A stretch of DNA of 64,000 bases from Chryseobacterium defluvii (lineage in GTDB: Bacteria > Bacteroidota > Bacteroidia > Flavobacteriales > Weeksellaceae). Each line of letters opens with the position of its first letter. Positions within the stretch are counted from its first letter, which is position 1. Below, piece by piece: positions 35,126 to 44,834 of this stretch. Location: assembly GCF_014204415.1 (NCBI RefSeq), contig NZ_JACHLE010000006.1:105261-169260 (forward strand), given 5' to 3'. A model generated the notes under the pieces. It saw nothing but the letters and a program-made list of their open reading frames with translations. It was not told the DNA's origin and made no database searches. The position numbers were made by a program, and so were the translations under genes.

Positions 35126-38100
35126 ATGAAAAGAAAATCCATTTTGATTTTTGCCGCAATGTTTTCTGTTGCTGCCGTTCGTGCTTCTTCTCCACCACTC
35201 ATGGTCCCCGGCTATGGAGGGAAAGCATTGAACAATTCTACGGCCAAATTTCTGACGCCGTATGTTTATGACCTGGATTCTGGTTTTGTGGTAAACCAGA
35301 ATGTGAACGAGAAAGGATTGGTTGTCGTGAAAGGAAACTTTTACAAACCCAATACTTCCGACAATGTGAAACTTACAGTTAAGTATAAGGATGCTCAAAA
35401 TAACTGGGTAACGGTATGGTGCAGGTCCTTTGCAGGTAACTATGAGTATAATGAAGAGCTTACTGTAAATTTCGAACTGCCTGCATCCGCTTTAAATGCA
35501 TATACCGTAAAGGTGGAACTAAGTTCTGATTCGGATATTGCCAATTGGCAGACCATTACGTGGGATAAAATGGTAACTCATTATAAACAGTCAAATTATA
35601 CCTATGGGAATTGTGACCTGGATGAAAATCAGTATACCATTCTGTTTACCCCTAAAAAGAACGGTACCGTTTTATACAATCCAAACGGAAGTGTTTCCGG
35701 TGTAAAAGACAGGGTGACCTCTCAGCATCTGGCAAAAAAATTGGATAATACCCTTTCTTTCCAGGGAGATGCCTTATTAGATAATACGAATACTGTGTCG
35801 CCGGTTATTAATATTACCAATCCGAATAGTCTTGCCACTATTGCAAGTTCACAAAAGTATATCTACCAGGGTAGTGATGCCAGCCCTTTTGAATTTTCAT
35901 ATCATGATCCGGTTTATATGTTTGCCGGAAAGTTTTCAAATGAAAGCTTCTTTATTAATTTCAGCAATTGGTTTTTGCCTCCGGAAGAAGGGGGAGAGCA
36001 GGCTGGTAGGGGCTATTTAGATTTTACAAATCCTAATGCTTTAATTAACAGGTATTATAATTTGTATAATTATATCAACGAAAAATTAGGTGATATCTTT
36101 GCAGATCAGCAGCCTGTAGTAATTGTTATAAGCAAAATAACGGGTTTAAGAATATATAAGAACAACGGGCAATATATTTCCCTTACCGCTACAAGTAATT
36201 ATAATACTCAAAACACCTTTGGCTATCCACCACTATATGATAAACACAGAGGGCCGGGGTCTGAAAATTTCTCATTGAGCAATACCTCTCAGGCGTCTTT
36301 GTATGGTGTAGGGGCTATCAGGAATACAAAAGTGATTAATAGCTGGAACGGGCCATCAAGACCTTTGATGGATATAGAAGATGAAATTAACAAATTTATA
36401 AGCTATGTGGGAATTTTCGGAGCTCCTCCTGCTACTGAATGTTCCACCAGCTGTTTCAGCATCAATCCGGGAGCTGAATCCGATTATACAGATTGGACAA
36501 AAGCTCCTAACAGTTATATCTTCACCGGAAAGGACAAGGACGGAAATAATGTGGAAGGGCTTTATATCCCGGTGAAAAAAGCCTATGAAATGTGGGCAAA
36601 AGGCAGATATATGCAGAACGAAAATAATGTATATACTCCTATTGATACTAATGGCATCCAAACGACATCTGTATATTGGGAAGATGTAAACGGTTTAATA
36701 AAATCCACCACGATTGAAGGCTCTGGTGAAGATGCTAAAATAAAAGTAATCATCGATAAAACTAAAGGAGAAGGCAATGCAAGTATTGATTTCAAAGTCA
36801 ATAATACTATTTATTGGTCATGGCATATTTGGGTAACAGACAATCCTGAAGGGGGAGCTATTTATGGGCAGGGTATTGAAACGGATCTGTCAGGAACTTC
36901 GTTTATACCAGAATACATGGATAGGAATTTAGGGGCTACCAATGCTGGTTTCTTAGGAAATGATTGGAATAAATCTGGTGGGCTAATGTATCAGTGGGGT
37001 AGAAAAGACCCTATCCCTACTTTAGTATATAAAGATGCTCAATTTTATGAAATTACTGGAACTGCTGGTACGAGGAGACATGAAAATGCCGGGATCGTAC
37101 CTTCTGAGCCAAATAGTGGGAGAATTCCTGTTAAAAGTAGAGGGGTGGATACTCCAGATAGCATTAATGGTAATATCAGATATTCTATTAATAATCCTAT
37201 TCATATGATTACTAATGCAATCCATGACGGAACCTGGTTCTCTAAGCAAGAATATAAGGTGTCCAGTGCGGATCCTGTTTTGATAGAAACGTGGGATCTT
37301 TGGTCTGACAATCGAAGGGGATTGCATAGTAATGCCACCAGTAGCGGGGCGGATCTTAAGGCTGACAGCAGGTCTTATGAATTGAAATCGGAATTTGATC
37401 CGTGTCCTTCCGGATGGAGGGTACCTTCCCAATATGGAAGAAGTACAATTAACAGTGATTTGAATCCTTACGGAAGAAAAAACACAGGGACTGTTAATGA
37501 TGATGAAATCTTAGCGAACCACATGATCTATCCGGACAGTGTAAGCCCTGTTTTGAATGGGGTAAAAGTGTATCCGGGTCTGGGGATAGATTTCATGGGA
37601 ACGGCGGACAGGCGGATAGGGATTCTGCCTACAAATGGAAATTATGAATACTATGGACCTGATGTTACGGGTGGTAATCATGCAAGCGTTAAACAAGTTA
37701 GATATCAAGATCAGTCATCTGATGGATCATTAAGCACGGCTACCTATGGTGTTGGTGGAGCAAGGGCAACTCTTTTTTACAGCTCTCCTGAAGATATCTC
37801 AAAATCTCCAACAGGATGGAATGCAATCTATGTCAATCAAGTTGTTAAGGCTAATGCCGCTGGTGGAGTAAGGTGTATGAAAGATCCTAATATTGGCTTA
37901 TTAGGTAATTTTAATACACAATATGTAGCCTCTGCTGAAACCGATAATACAGACTACAAATTGTGGACGAAAGAAGCTAACAGTCATGTGGTAATGACCG
38001 GTGATGCTGCAGATGCAGGTGCTACTGATAAAGTATTAAAGATAAGCCTTAAAAAAGCCTATGCAATGCAAAAGCTTTATTTATCCGATAATAAGCAGCT

Positions 38101-39949
38101 TCCGGTTGGGGTAAAAAATACACCAAGCGTAGTCTGGACAACCAATCCTTCCCTTATTAAAAATGTGAAAATTACTGGTACATATCCTAATGAAGAGATA
38201 GAGGTAACACTTGCAGCTAGGCAAAAAGGAAATGCTGTAGTAGCTTTCCATAAAGGAAATAATGGAGTGTGGGGACAGTCTGATCCTGATAAGATATTAT
38301 GGAGCTGGCATATTTGGGCGCCAATTACTAATCCATTAGATAAAACAAGAGAAGTGGTTTATACTACAGAATCACAATTGAATGGAGGTATCAAAGCAAC
38401 AACTAGCGGGCATATTGTTAATCCTACCAAAAGTTTGTTACCGCCTTTAACAACGATTTTTATGGATAGAAACTTAGGGGCATTGCAAGATTTACCAGGT
38501 TACCTCAGTAGTGGTGCTACCCCAGCAGTAGAGCTTCAAATAAAAAATCAAATACAACAATCGGGAGGTCTGCATTACCAATGGGGAAGAAAGGATCCGT
38601 TGCCTACTTTCCATAACCCGGGTGGAATTCAAAATACGCAAAAGGCCGTTACTGTACAAGGGACTTATAACGTATTCCGACAAACAAATGTAGACGCCTC
38701 CGGAAATGTGATCTATAATGTAGCAACCCCAGTTACAGATGCTGTGTTTAGTTCAACAGATGCTGTTAATGGGTACTCTCGTGAATGGAATACTTATAAA
38801 GTCTCTGCGGGAATCGCAGGTACAGAACCAAAACATGAAAAAATAAGAAAAGTAATAAAGTATGCCACAGAAAACCCTTTATCTTTCTTATTTAGGAACA
38901 GAACAGGAAATGAAACAGCAGCACAGAACAATATTTCTTTGACGGTAAAGTCCTCGCAGGTTAAAGATTGGATTTCAGATGAAAATGGACAGGCTCAAGA
39001 CAGATGGGGACACGCTGCAGAAAAATCACCCTATGATCCTTGTCCGGAAGGCTGGAGGGTACCGGATACAAGCATGACAGGTGTTTTTGGGGCAACATCA
39101 GATGGTAAGGGTAGCTATGCTAAAGGGTCTTCTCCATGGTTTTATAATGGTTATAATACCAATGGGACGTTTAATGAGTATGGCCTTGCTCAATCAACAA
39201 TTTATGCCTTAACTGGGGGATACGTTGGAACTAATAATACTATAACTCAAAAAAACTATCCTGGATTTACATTATCTAATAATATTGAAAGTGCGCCACC
39301 CACTAGTAGATCAGGATGGGTGTTTAACTTCGGAGGCTCAAAGTATAATATTGGTAATATCCCAACAACGGGTATTAGAGGTATATTAGGCGGAAATGAT
39401 TGGAAAAACCCATCTTATGCATCTTTTCCGCAGGCTGATAATTATCGATATCATACAGGCTTGTGGACAAGCTCTCCGGTGGAGAATTATACAGGGTTTG
39501 CTATTGGGCTAAGCTTAGAAAGTACTGCTGGTAATGGTGGGAACTTAGCTTCTGGAACAGCATTCTATCCACAGGCTGCTATGTCCTGCCGTTGTGCTAA
39601 AATAGAAAAAGATGCCAACGGAAAAGAAATCGGAAGATATGATCCAAATGCTATTGCCGTCCCGCAGAATGTTGCCGCAAAAGCAGGAAATATCTTTGCT
39701 GAAAAGCAAATAGAAGAAATTCAGAAAGATAATAAAAAGCTGACTGTCTTCCCTAATCCCGTAAAGAATACTTTGTATATCAATGCGGATGATAAGGCTT
39801 ATTACTATCAGATCTATAGCGTTTCAGGACAGCTTGTGAAACAAGGTAAATTTGAAAGTAAACAGGCTGATGTGTCTTCTTTAGCGCAAGGAGTTTATTT
39901 AGTAAGAATTAATAATGCCGAAACTGTAGTAAAGATTATTAAAGAATAA
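35126..39949 (+). CDS. Very large T9SS surface protein with two FISUMP-like modules
   Basis: A 1,607-residue secreted protein with signal peptide M-K-R-K-S-I-L-I-F-A-A-M-F-S-V-A-A. A unique N-terminal part (about 20-450) is followed by two long modules (about 456-916 and 942-1485). Each has an S-Y-I-F or similar strand, a K-A-Y-x-M-x segment, W-S-W-H-I-W, then M-D-R-N-L-G-A, Q-W-G-R-K-D-P, D-P-C-P-x-G-W-R-V-P and C-R/M-C/K-D/E-type ends, as in the Fibrobacter succinogenes major paralogous (FISUMP) family. A type A sorting domain (F-P-N-P-V-K) starts near 1,540. It should be displayed on the cell surface, perhaps as an adhesin. A paralogue lies 1.2 kb downstream. Confidence 0.88.
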   Translation: MKRKSILIFAAMFSVAAVRASSPPLMVPGYGGKALNNSTAKFLTPYVYDLDSGFVVNQNVNEKGLVVVKGNFYKPNTSDNVKLTVKYKDAQNNWVTVWCRSFAGNYEYNEELTVNFELPASALNAYTVKVELSSDSDIANWQTITWDKMVTHYKQSNYTYGNCDLDENQYTILFTPKKNGTVLYNPNGSVSGVKDRVTSQHLAKKLDNTLSFQGDALLDNTNTVSPVINITNPNSLATIASSQKYIYQGSDASPFEFSYHDPVYMFAGKFSNESFFINFSNWFLPPEEGGEQAGRGYLDFTNPNALINRYYNLYNYINEKLGDIFADQQPVVIVISKITGLRIYKNNGQYISLTATSNYNTQNTFGYPPLYDKHRGPGSENFSLSNTSQASLYGVGAIRNTKVINSWNGPSRPLMDIEDEINKFISYVGIFGAPPATECSTSCFSINPGAESDYTDWTKAPNSYIFTGKDKDGNNVEGLYIPVKKAYEMWAKGRYMQNENNVYTPIDTNGIQTTSVYWEDVNGLIKSTTIEGSGEDAKIKVIIDKTKGEGNASIDFKVNNTIYWSWHIWVTDNPEGGAIYGQGIETDLSGTSFIPEYMDRNLGATNAGFLGNDWNKSGGLMYQWGRKDPIPTLVYKDAQFYEITGTAGTRRHENAGIVPSEPNSGRIPVKSRGVDTPDSINGNIRYSINNPIHMITNAIHDGTWFSKQEYKVSSADPVLIETWDLWSDNRRGLHSNATSSGADLKADSRSYELKSEFDPCPSGWRVPSQYGRSTINSDLNPYGRKNTGTVNDDEILANHMIYPDSVSPVLNGVKVYPGLGIDFMGTADRRIGILPTNGNYEYYGPDVTGGNHASVKQVRYQDQSSDGSLSTATYGVGGARATLFYSSPEDISKSPTGWNAIYVNQVVKANAAGGVRCMKDPNIGLLGNFNTQYVASAETDNTDYKLWTKEANSHVVMTGDAADAGATDKVLKISLKKAYAMQKLYLSDNKQLPVGVKNTPSVVWTTNPSLIKNVKITGTYPNEEIEVTLAARQKGNAVVAFHKGNNGVWGQSDPDKILWSWHIWAPITNPLDKTREVVYTTESQLNGGIKATTSGHIVNPTKSLLPPLTTIFMDRNLGALQDLPGYLSSGATPAVELQIKNQIQQSGGLHYQWGRKDPLPTFHNPGGIQNTQKAVTVQGTYNVFRQTNVDASGNVIYNVATPVTDAVFSSTDAVNGYSREWNTYKVSAGIAGTEPKHEKIRKVIKYATENPLSFLFRNRTGNETAAQNNISLTVKSSQVKDWISDENGQAQDRWGHAAEKSPYDPCPEGWRVPDTSMTGVFGATSDGKGSYAKGSSPWFYNGYNTNGTFNEYGLAQSTIYALTGGYVGTNNTITQKNYPGFTLSNNIESAPPTSRSGWVFNFGGSKYNIGNIPTTGIRGILGGNDWKNPSYASFPQADNYRYHTGLWTSSPVENYTGFAIGLSLESTAGNGGNLASGTAFYPQAAMSCRCAKIEKDANGKEIGRYDPNAIAVPQNVAAKAGNIFAEKQIEEIQKDNKKLTVFPNPVKNTLYINADDKAYYYQIYSVSGQLVKQGKFESKQADVSSLAQGVYLVRINNAETVVKIIKE

Positions 39950-39968
39950 TAATTAATATTTTAAATTG

Positions 39969-40000
39969 AACTACCTCATTAATTATGAGGTAGTTTTTGT
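39969..40000 (+). terminator. Rho-independent terminator
   Basis: Perfect 11-bp stem (39969-39979 with 39985-39995), 5-nt loop, then TTTTG. It closes the large surface-protein gene 20 nt after its stop codon. Confidence 0.85.
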
Positions 40001-40008
40001 TATTTTTG
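40001..40008 (+). promoter_or_regulatory. Promoter -7 element before SGNH hydrolase gene
   Basis: TATTTTTG matches TAnnTTTG 24 nt before the ATG and directly follows the terminator above. No good TTG at the ideal distance. Confidence 0.45.
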
Positions 40009-40031
40009 TCAAAAATTTATAAATATTAAAG

Positions 40032-40799
40032 ATGAAAAAGAAAATATTTATTGTTCTCATTATCATTTTAGGACTTGTGGGATTTAAGTACTTCTATGAT
40101 AAGTATTCATATGTTGATCAAAAAGAATATTTTTCTATTGGTTTTTCAAAAAAAGAAAATTTGAAAATAGGGATTATTGGCGATAGTTGGGTTGTACGAC
40201 AGAGATTAGACTCTTTGTTAGAGCAAAAATTATTGGATAGAAAGATTGTGGCTGAAGTTTTTGCTTCCGGTAATCCTGGAGCTAAGACCAAACTTATTTA
40301 TGAAAACCTATTCAAAGAAGGGAACGAAGATTTTTCTTCAAAAAGCATTATTGAGAGACAGCCAGACTATTGTATTATAATAGCAGGGGTGAATGATGCG
40401 GCCATGGATTTGGGTCCGGACTTTTACTCTCATCACATGATGTTGATTATTAAAACATTGTTGCATTATAATATTAAGCCTGTAGTTGTTTCTTTACCGG
40501 AATTTGGTATTGAAGAGAACTTTCAGAAAAAGAATATTATAAGTAAGTTAAGTAATAAAACTGCAGACGTGTTTTTGAATGGAGGAGAGGAGTTTACAAT
40601 AAATGATTATAGAGCTGCCCTGTTGAAAGATTTATATGATAATAAATTAGACAACAAAATTATACTCTTAAATTTTGATACAGTATGTCGTGATTATAGT
40701 AATAATAAAAATCTTTATTCTGATCCGCTTCATCTAAATAAAGAAGGTTATCAAAAATTCAGTGAATTTTTAGCAGAGAATTTAAGAAATATAAAATAG
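40032..40799 (+). CDS. Membrane-anchored SGNH/GDSL hydrolase
   Basis: A 255-residue protein with an N-terminal hydrophobic anchor (I-F-I-V-L-I-I-I-L-G-L-V-G) and the SGNH blocks in order: G-D-S-W (catalytic Ser), a G in F-A-S-G-N-P-G, G-V-N-D, and S-D-P-L-H-L-N with the Asp-His pair. It should be an esterase or O-acetyl hydrolase acting on an envelope substrate. It is embedded between two paralogous surface-protein genes and is strikingly AT-rich, more so than the envelope genes at the end of the window, hinting at different ancestry. Its substrate is not predictable from sequence. Confidence 0.85.
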   Translation: MKKKIFIVLIIILGLVGFKYFYDKYSYVDQKEYFSIGFSKKENLKIGIIGDSWVVRQRLDSLLEQKLLDRKIVAEVFASGNPGAKTKLIYENLFKEGNEDFSSKSIIERQPDYCIIIAGVNDAAMDLGPDFYSHHMMLIIKTLLHYNIKPVVVSLPEFGIEENFQKKNIISKLSNKTADVFLNGGEEFTINDYRAALLKDLYDNKLDNKIILLNFDTVCRDYSNNKNLYSDPLHLNKEGYQKFSEFLAENLRNIK

Positions 40800-40918
40800 A
40801 GCTTCCATAATTTAACCTTCTTTATCGGAATTTCTTTTTTCCTTAGGAGTGTACCTATTATTGAAGAGAAAATAATATTTCCTGTTTGATAATTTTAATC
40901 TGAAAAAAATCCCGTAAT

Positions 40919-40955
40919 AATTAAGGGGCAGCGTCGCAGACGCTGCCCCTTAATT
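40919..40955. terminator. Strong hairpin, likely terminator
   Basis: Perfect 17-bp stem (40919-40935 with 40939-40955) with a GCA loop; the core is GC-rich in otherwise AT-rich DNA and is followed by TTGTTGG. It lies about 120 nt beyond the SGNH gene, so it may be a mobile palindrome rather than that gene's own terminator. Confidence 0.7.
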
Positions 40956-41040
40956 TGTTGGTATACTTCAATGGAGTATTTCTTTCTTCTCGTATACAGC
41001 ATTATGAATGCCAAGAAAGAGTTCTTTTCTGCCTTTCATG

Positions 41041-41104
41041 ATTAATTAACAGATGATAATTGATTAATTAACAAATGATAATCTGTTTGTTAGCAAATGA
41101 TAAT
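41041..41104. repeat. Three imperfect direct repeats upstream of surface protein
   Basis: Copies at about 41041-41060, 41063-41082 and 41086-41104 share a core A-A-C/G-A-x-A-T-G-A-T-A-A-T, about 22 nt apart, that is two helical turns. They stand just before a consensus promoter and could be operator sites. Confidence 0.55.
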
Positions 41105-41141
41105 TAATAATCATTTAATTATGAATTTTATATAATCATAA

Positions 41142-41171
41142 TTGTTTAATTTTAAATTAATCGTAAATTTG
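41142..41171 (+). promoter_or_regulatory. Bacteroidota consensus promoter
   Basis: TTG (41142-41144), 19-nt spacer and TAAATTTG (41164-41171), a full match to TTG-N19-TAnnTTTG, 23 nt before the ATG of the second large T9SS protein. Confidence 0.75.
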
Positions 41172-41194
41172 ACACAGGAAATAACGCTAAGAAT

Positions 41195-44100
41195 ATGAAA
41201 AATTTTATAAATGTTTGCATTGCGATTGCTTGCGTGATGTCTTCGGGTATTTTTGCCCAATCTGTCAATACAGAGAAGACTATAGCAAGATCAGTTGCTC
41301 AGGATTGGACGAAAGCACCCAATAGTTATATTTTTGATCCGTCTCAAGACAGTGAAGGTCTCTATATTCCGGTAAAAAAAGCATATGCTATGTGGGAAGA
41401 GAACAAATTGATCAAGGGTGAAGGTATTCCCGACGGAAAGGCAACGGCTGAAGTACTGTGGGAAGATGTTCATGGCCTCATAAAAACTTCGACCGGCTAT
41501 TCACTTGAATTAATAGATCCGGGCATCGATGGTAAAATTAAAGTTCCGGTCAATAAATCCAAAGAAGGGAATGCTGTGATTGCTTTGAAAGTAAACGGAG
41601 AAATTTATTGGAGCTGGCATGTCTGGGTAACCGATGATCCGTCCAAAGGGTCTGCCTATAAGAGCTTCACCGATGTGAAACGGGAAAAAAGTGATGGGAC
41701 TGTTGAGGTAATACCTGATTCCGAATGGAACTGGATGGATAGGAATCTGGGTGCTGTAAGCAGTTCGATGACTGATACCGAATGGAACAGAAGCGGAGGA
41801 TTATTATATCAATGGGGAAGAAAAGATCCCATCCCCCCTCTTGTAACCAAATCTGATGATTTCTATGAAGTAAGCGGTTCCATAGGCAGAATAAGGCACA
41901 GGGGTGCCAAGAATTTCACAAACGCTCTCAGAATTGATGACCTCACTAAATATGTATTGCTTTCAAATGCTGAAATTACTAATAATATCAGGCTTTCTGT
42001 AAGAAATCCGTTAAGCCTGATTTATGTAAACAAAGATGATAACTCAGGGCAGGCCTATTATAACAATAATGCCAATCTGCCGGTCAATTGGTTTGGGAAA
42101 TCAGCTTCCCTTGCAGATAACAGGCTTCCGGAGCTCAATCTGTGGTCGGATAATTCCGAAGGAAAAATAGTGATGGCAGACTATAATAATGATACTAATG
42201 CCCGCCCCTACAAAGACAAATCTGCATATGACCCGTGTCCCAACGGCTGGCGGATGCCTTCCGTGCTGGTTGCCAATATGGGTTCAACATCATATGTTGA
42301 CGACATAAGAATAGATTTTTCTCCCTATGGAGTAAGAACGAATATGGGAAATAATACTTTTGAAATCAATAAATATCATATAGTAAAACCTACAGATACG
42401 GGCGTTCCTGGTTTTATGACAGGTTTCCGGGTCTATGCGAACTGGGGATTCGATATGAGAAATGCAGGAGGAAAAGACATGGGAATGTTTCCCGGTACAG
42501 GACAGCTTAATAGATTGGCTCATATGGGTCAGTATACAGATGAGCACCATGTAGGCTTATGGACTGCTACCATGCCAAGACATTTTGATGCCTCTCCGGC
42601 TGTAGGCGCAAGGATGCTATTCATGATTCCGGATAAAGACCAGCCGGATATACCGGATCCGGCTTACCCCAATATAATAGGAAGATATTTTTATATGCCT
42701 TTGGCAACGGCCAAAACCGCGGACGCCAATGGATGCCGATGTATAAAAGACCCATTATACACTATCAATAACTATGATTTTCCTACAGAATTTATGGAGG
42801 TTTCTTTGGAATATAGAGAGGGCATGAATAACCCGAATGCCTATCAGATTGTTAAAAGCGCGGTTGCGACAATCATTGAGATCCCTGTAAGTAAAGCATT
42901 TTCAGTTCAGAGCCAGCTTCTGAACAATCAGAATATATTAAATGCTTCTAGCTTTAATAATTTAAAAGCCAATGTACTCTGGACTACCAATACCGCTCTG
43001 ATCAATAAAGTTCTGATGGTAAATCCTTCTCCGGGCTCTGTTTCACAGCTTTCAAGCTCAAAGATCGCTGTCACGGTTAATCCGAATCAAAGTGGAAATG
43101 CTGTCATAACTCTTCATAACGGAAGTATTACAAGCCCTGTTTACTGGTCGTGGCATATTTGGGTGACCGATACTCCGGTGGGCTCTTATACCTATCTTAC
43201 CGAACTGCCAAACAGTACAGCCGTCAACTATATAAATTATGTGGTTAAAGGGTATAACGTTCTTAAAACAGAATTTATGGACAGGAACCTGGGGGCTACG
43301 GATGCTTTCCCTGTACCCGCTAATCCGCTTACTCCCACTGCTGCTGAACTGGCAAAAATACGAGCTTCGGGCGGTGTGCATTATCAATGGGGCAGAAAAG
43401 ATCCTATTCCTGTTTTTCAGTATACGGATAACAGGGCTTCACACAGCGTATTTTTAGGAAATGTCTCTGCCAATGGTTCAGTGGCCTATACAACACTTAC
43501 CTATGCTGCGTACAATAATTTATCGGGAAGCTATATTGTTCCATATAATACCTATGCCAATGCTGCTAATGCCAATGTTTTAGCAGGAGATAAACCTTCG
43601 GAGAAAATAGCCAAAGTACTTTCCTACTCGGTGAGAAATCCTTTGGTATATATGACTCCAAGTGCATTTGCTCCTTATAACGGTGCGACCCCGCTTTATA
43701 CCAATGGAACAGACTGGCTGGCTAATGAACCTAATTTAGCTTCAGACAGGTGGGGCAGAGGAGGGGAAAAATCTCCTTTTGACCCATGCCCTGAAGGCTG
43801 GCGGGTTCCTGACCTGATCAATACTGCTCTTGTTTCGAATAAAGATTTCGGGCAGACTCCATGGTATAAAAAAGATAAAAATATAGCATCACTATTGAGT
43901 ATTATTACCGACTATTCGGGAGTACGGGTGAGGAACAGTACCACTACGACCATAGGGTATACCTTTAACAATCCTGCCTATGCCATAGGAAATTATCCTA
44001 ATTCAGGATCAAGAGGGATCAGGAATGTAATCGGTAATCAGACGGCTCAGGGAACATTCAATGTGATTAATTTCCAGTTTCCGGGAGTCTGGACGGCGGC

Positions 44101-44569
44101 ATTGAACTCTAATTATATAGGAAGGCCGTTGAATGTTATTTTTGATGCCGCATCTACAGCAAACCGTATGATGGTCTTTCATGATAATAACGACCCTTAT
44201 TTCGGAATGAACTGCCGTTGTGTGAAGATAAAATATAATTCTTCGGGTCAGGAAGAAGGCCCGCTTCCGGGGCTTCCGGTAACACTCGCGTCAGGTACGA
44301 AAGCAGCCGGTACGTATAGTAAAACAGAAATAATCGAAAAAGTAAAGGAAAATAAAATCATTTTATTTCCAAACCCTGTAAAAGATATCCTGTATATTGA
44401 TGCAGCGGATGAAAAAGACTATTACTATCAGATTTATAGTATTTCGGGGCAACTCGTAAAATCCGGTAAATTTGAAAAAAAGCAAACCGATATTTCATCA
44501 CTGGCCGCAGGAGCTTATCTGGTAAGGATCAATAATTCCGAAAGTATTATTAAAATTCTAAAACAATAA
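41195..44569 (+). CDS. Large T9SS surface protein, paralogue with two FISUMP-like modules
   Basis: A 1,124-residue secreted protein with signal peptide ending near I-F-A-Q. Module 1 (about 37-513) begins D-W-T-K-A-P-N-S-Y-I-F, almost identical to the first module of the 1,607-residue protein, and shows Y-I-P-V-K-K-A-Y, W-S-W-H, M-D-R-N-L-G-A and Q-W-G-R-K-D-P-I-P. Module 2 (about 545-1,007) repeats the pattern. The sorting domain (F-P-N-P-V-K-D, about 1,056-1,124) is about 70% like that of the paralogue. It lacks the paralogue's 430-residue N-terminal region. The pair look like duplicated surface adhesins or glycan-binding proteins; function is unproven. Confidence 0.88.
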   Translation: MKNFINVCIAIACVMSSGIFAQSVNTEKTIARSVAQDWTKAPNSYIFDPSQDSEGLYIPVKKAYAMWEENKLIKGEGIPDGKATAEVLWEDVHGLIKTSTGYSLELIDPGIDGKIKVPVNKSKEGNAVIALKVNGEIYWSWHVWVTDDPSKGSAYKSFTDVKREKSDGTVEVIPDSEWNWMDRNLGAVSSSMTDTEWNRSGGLLYQWGRKDPIPPLVTKSDDFYEVSGSIGRIRHRGAKNFTNALRIDDLTKYVLLSNAEITNNIRLSVRNPLSLIYVNKDDNSGQAYYNNNANLPVNWFGKSASLADNRLPELNLWSDNSEGKIVMADYNNDTNARPYKDKSAYDPCPNGWRMPSVLVANMGSTSYVDDIRIDFSPYGVRTNMGNNTFEINKYHIVKPTDTGVPGFMTGFRVYANWGFDMRNAGGKDMGMFPGTGQLNRLAHMGQYTDEHHVGLWTATMPRHFDASPAVGARMLFMIPDKDQPDIPDPAYPNIIGRYFYMPLATAKTADANGCRCIKDPLYTINNYDFPTEFMEVSLEYREGMNNPNAYQIVKSAVATIIEIPVSKAFSVQSQLLNNQNILNASSFNNLKANVLWTTNTALINKVLMVNPSPGSVSQLSSSKIAVTVNPNQSGNAVITLHNGSITSPVYWSWHIWVTDTPVGSYTYLTELPNSTAVNYINYVVKGYNVLKTEFMDRNLGATDAFPVPANPLTPTAAELAKIRASGGVHYQWGRKDPIPVFQYTDNRASHSVFLGNVSANGSVAYTTLTYAAYNNLSGSYIVPYNTYANAANANVLAGDKPSEKIAKVLSYSVRNPLVYMTPSAFAPYNGATPLYTNGTDWLANEPNLASDRWGRGGEKSPFDPCPEGWRVPDLINTALVSNKDFGQTPWYKKDKNIASLLSIITDYSGVRVRNSTTTTIGYTFNNPAYAIGNYPNSGSRGIRNVIGNQTAQGTFNVINFQFPGVWTAALNSNYIGRPLNVIFDAASTANRMMVFHDNNDPYFGMNCRCVKIKYNSSGQEEGPLPGLPVTLASGTKAAGTYSKTEIIEKVKENKIILFPNPVKDILYIDAADEKDYYYQIYSISGQLVKSGKFEKKQTDISSLAAGAYLVRINNSESIIKILKQ

Positions 44570-44582
44570 CAATATAAAATAA

Positions 44583-44612
44583 AAGGGAGGTCATTGATCT
44601 CCCTTGCTTTTT
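44583..44612 (+). terminator. Rho-independent terminator
   Basis: Stem 44583-44593 with 44595-44605 (one wobble), followed by GCTTTTTG, 13 nt after the surface protein stop. Confidence 0.8.
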
Positions 44613-44812
44613 GTGAAAATGAATTACACATATGCTGCATCTATTGAAAATGAAGATAATTTCTATGTCCCTCTGATTTGTGAGCTTTTTTAAGCTTAAA
44701 ATGCGGAAAAGGAGGAGTTTAGCCCTTTCGGATTCTTTTTACTAAGTCTTAATTAAGTTCCATTGATTATTAAATTAAAATGATACTGCAAAAGTATCTG
44801 ATAAAAAAACTT

Positions 44813-44820
44813 TACTTTTG
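44813..44820 (+). promoter_or_regulatory. topA promoter -7 element
   Basis: TACTTTTG, matching TAnnTTTG, 14 nt before the ATG of topA. The transcript would have a very short leader. Confidence 0.55.
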
Positions 44821-44834
44821 CAAAAATTTTTAGA

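Larger units (their letters stand above)
40800..41194. other. Gap with terminator, direct repeats and promoter
   Basis: A 395-nt noncoding stretch. It carries a perfect hairpin (40919-40955), three imperfect direct copies of TTAATTAACAAATGATAAT-like sequence (41041-41104), and a consensus promoter (41142-41171). No gene is visible. Confidence 0.6.

Noticed and set aside
36356..38683. Several open frames on the minus strand inside the 1,607-residue surface protein gene
   Set aside because: They mirror the coding strand, lack starts with promoter context and match no family.
40919..40955. Perfect palindrome as an insertion sequence end
   Set aside because: No transposase or second copy nearby; a hairpin terminator or small palindromic repeat explains it.
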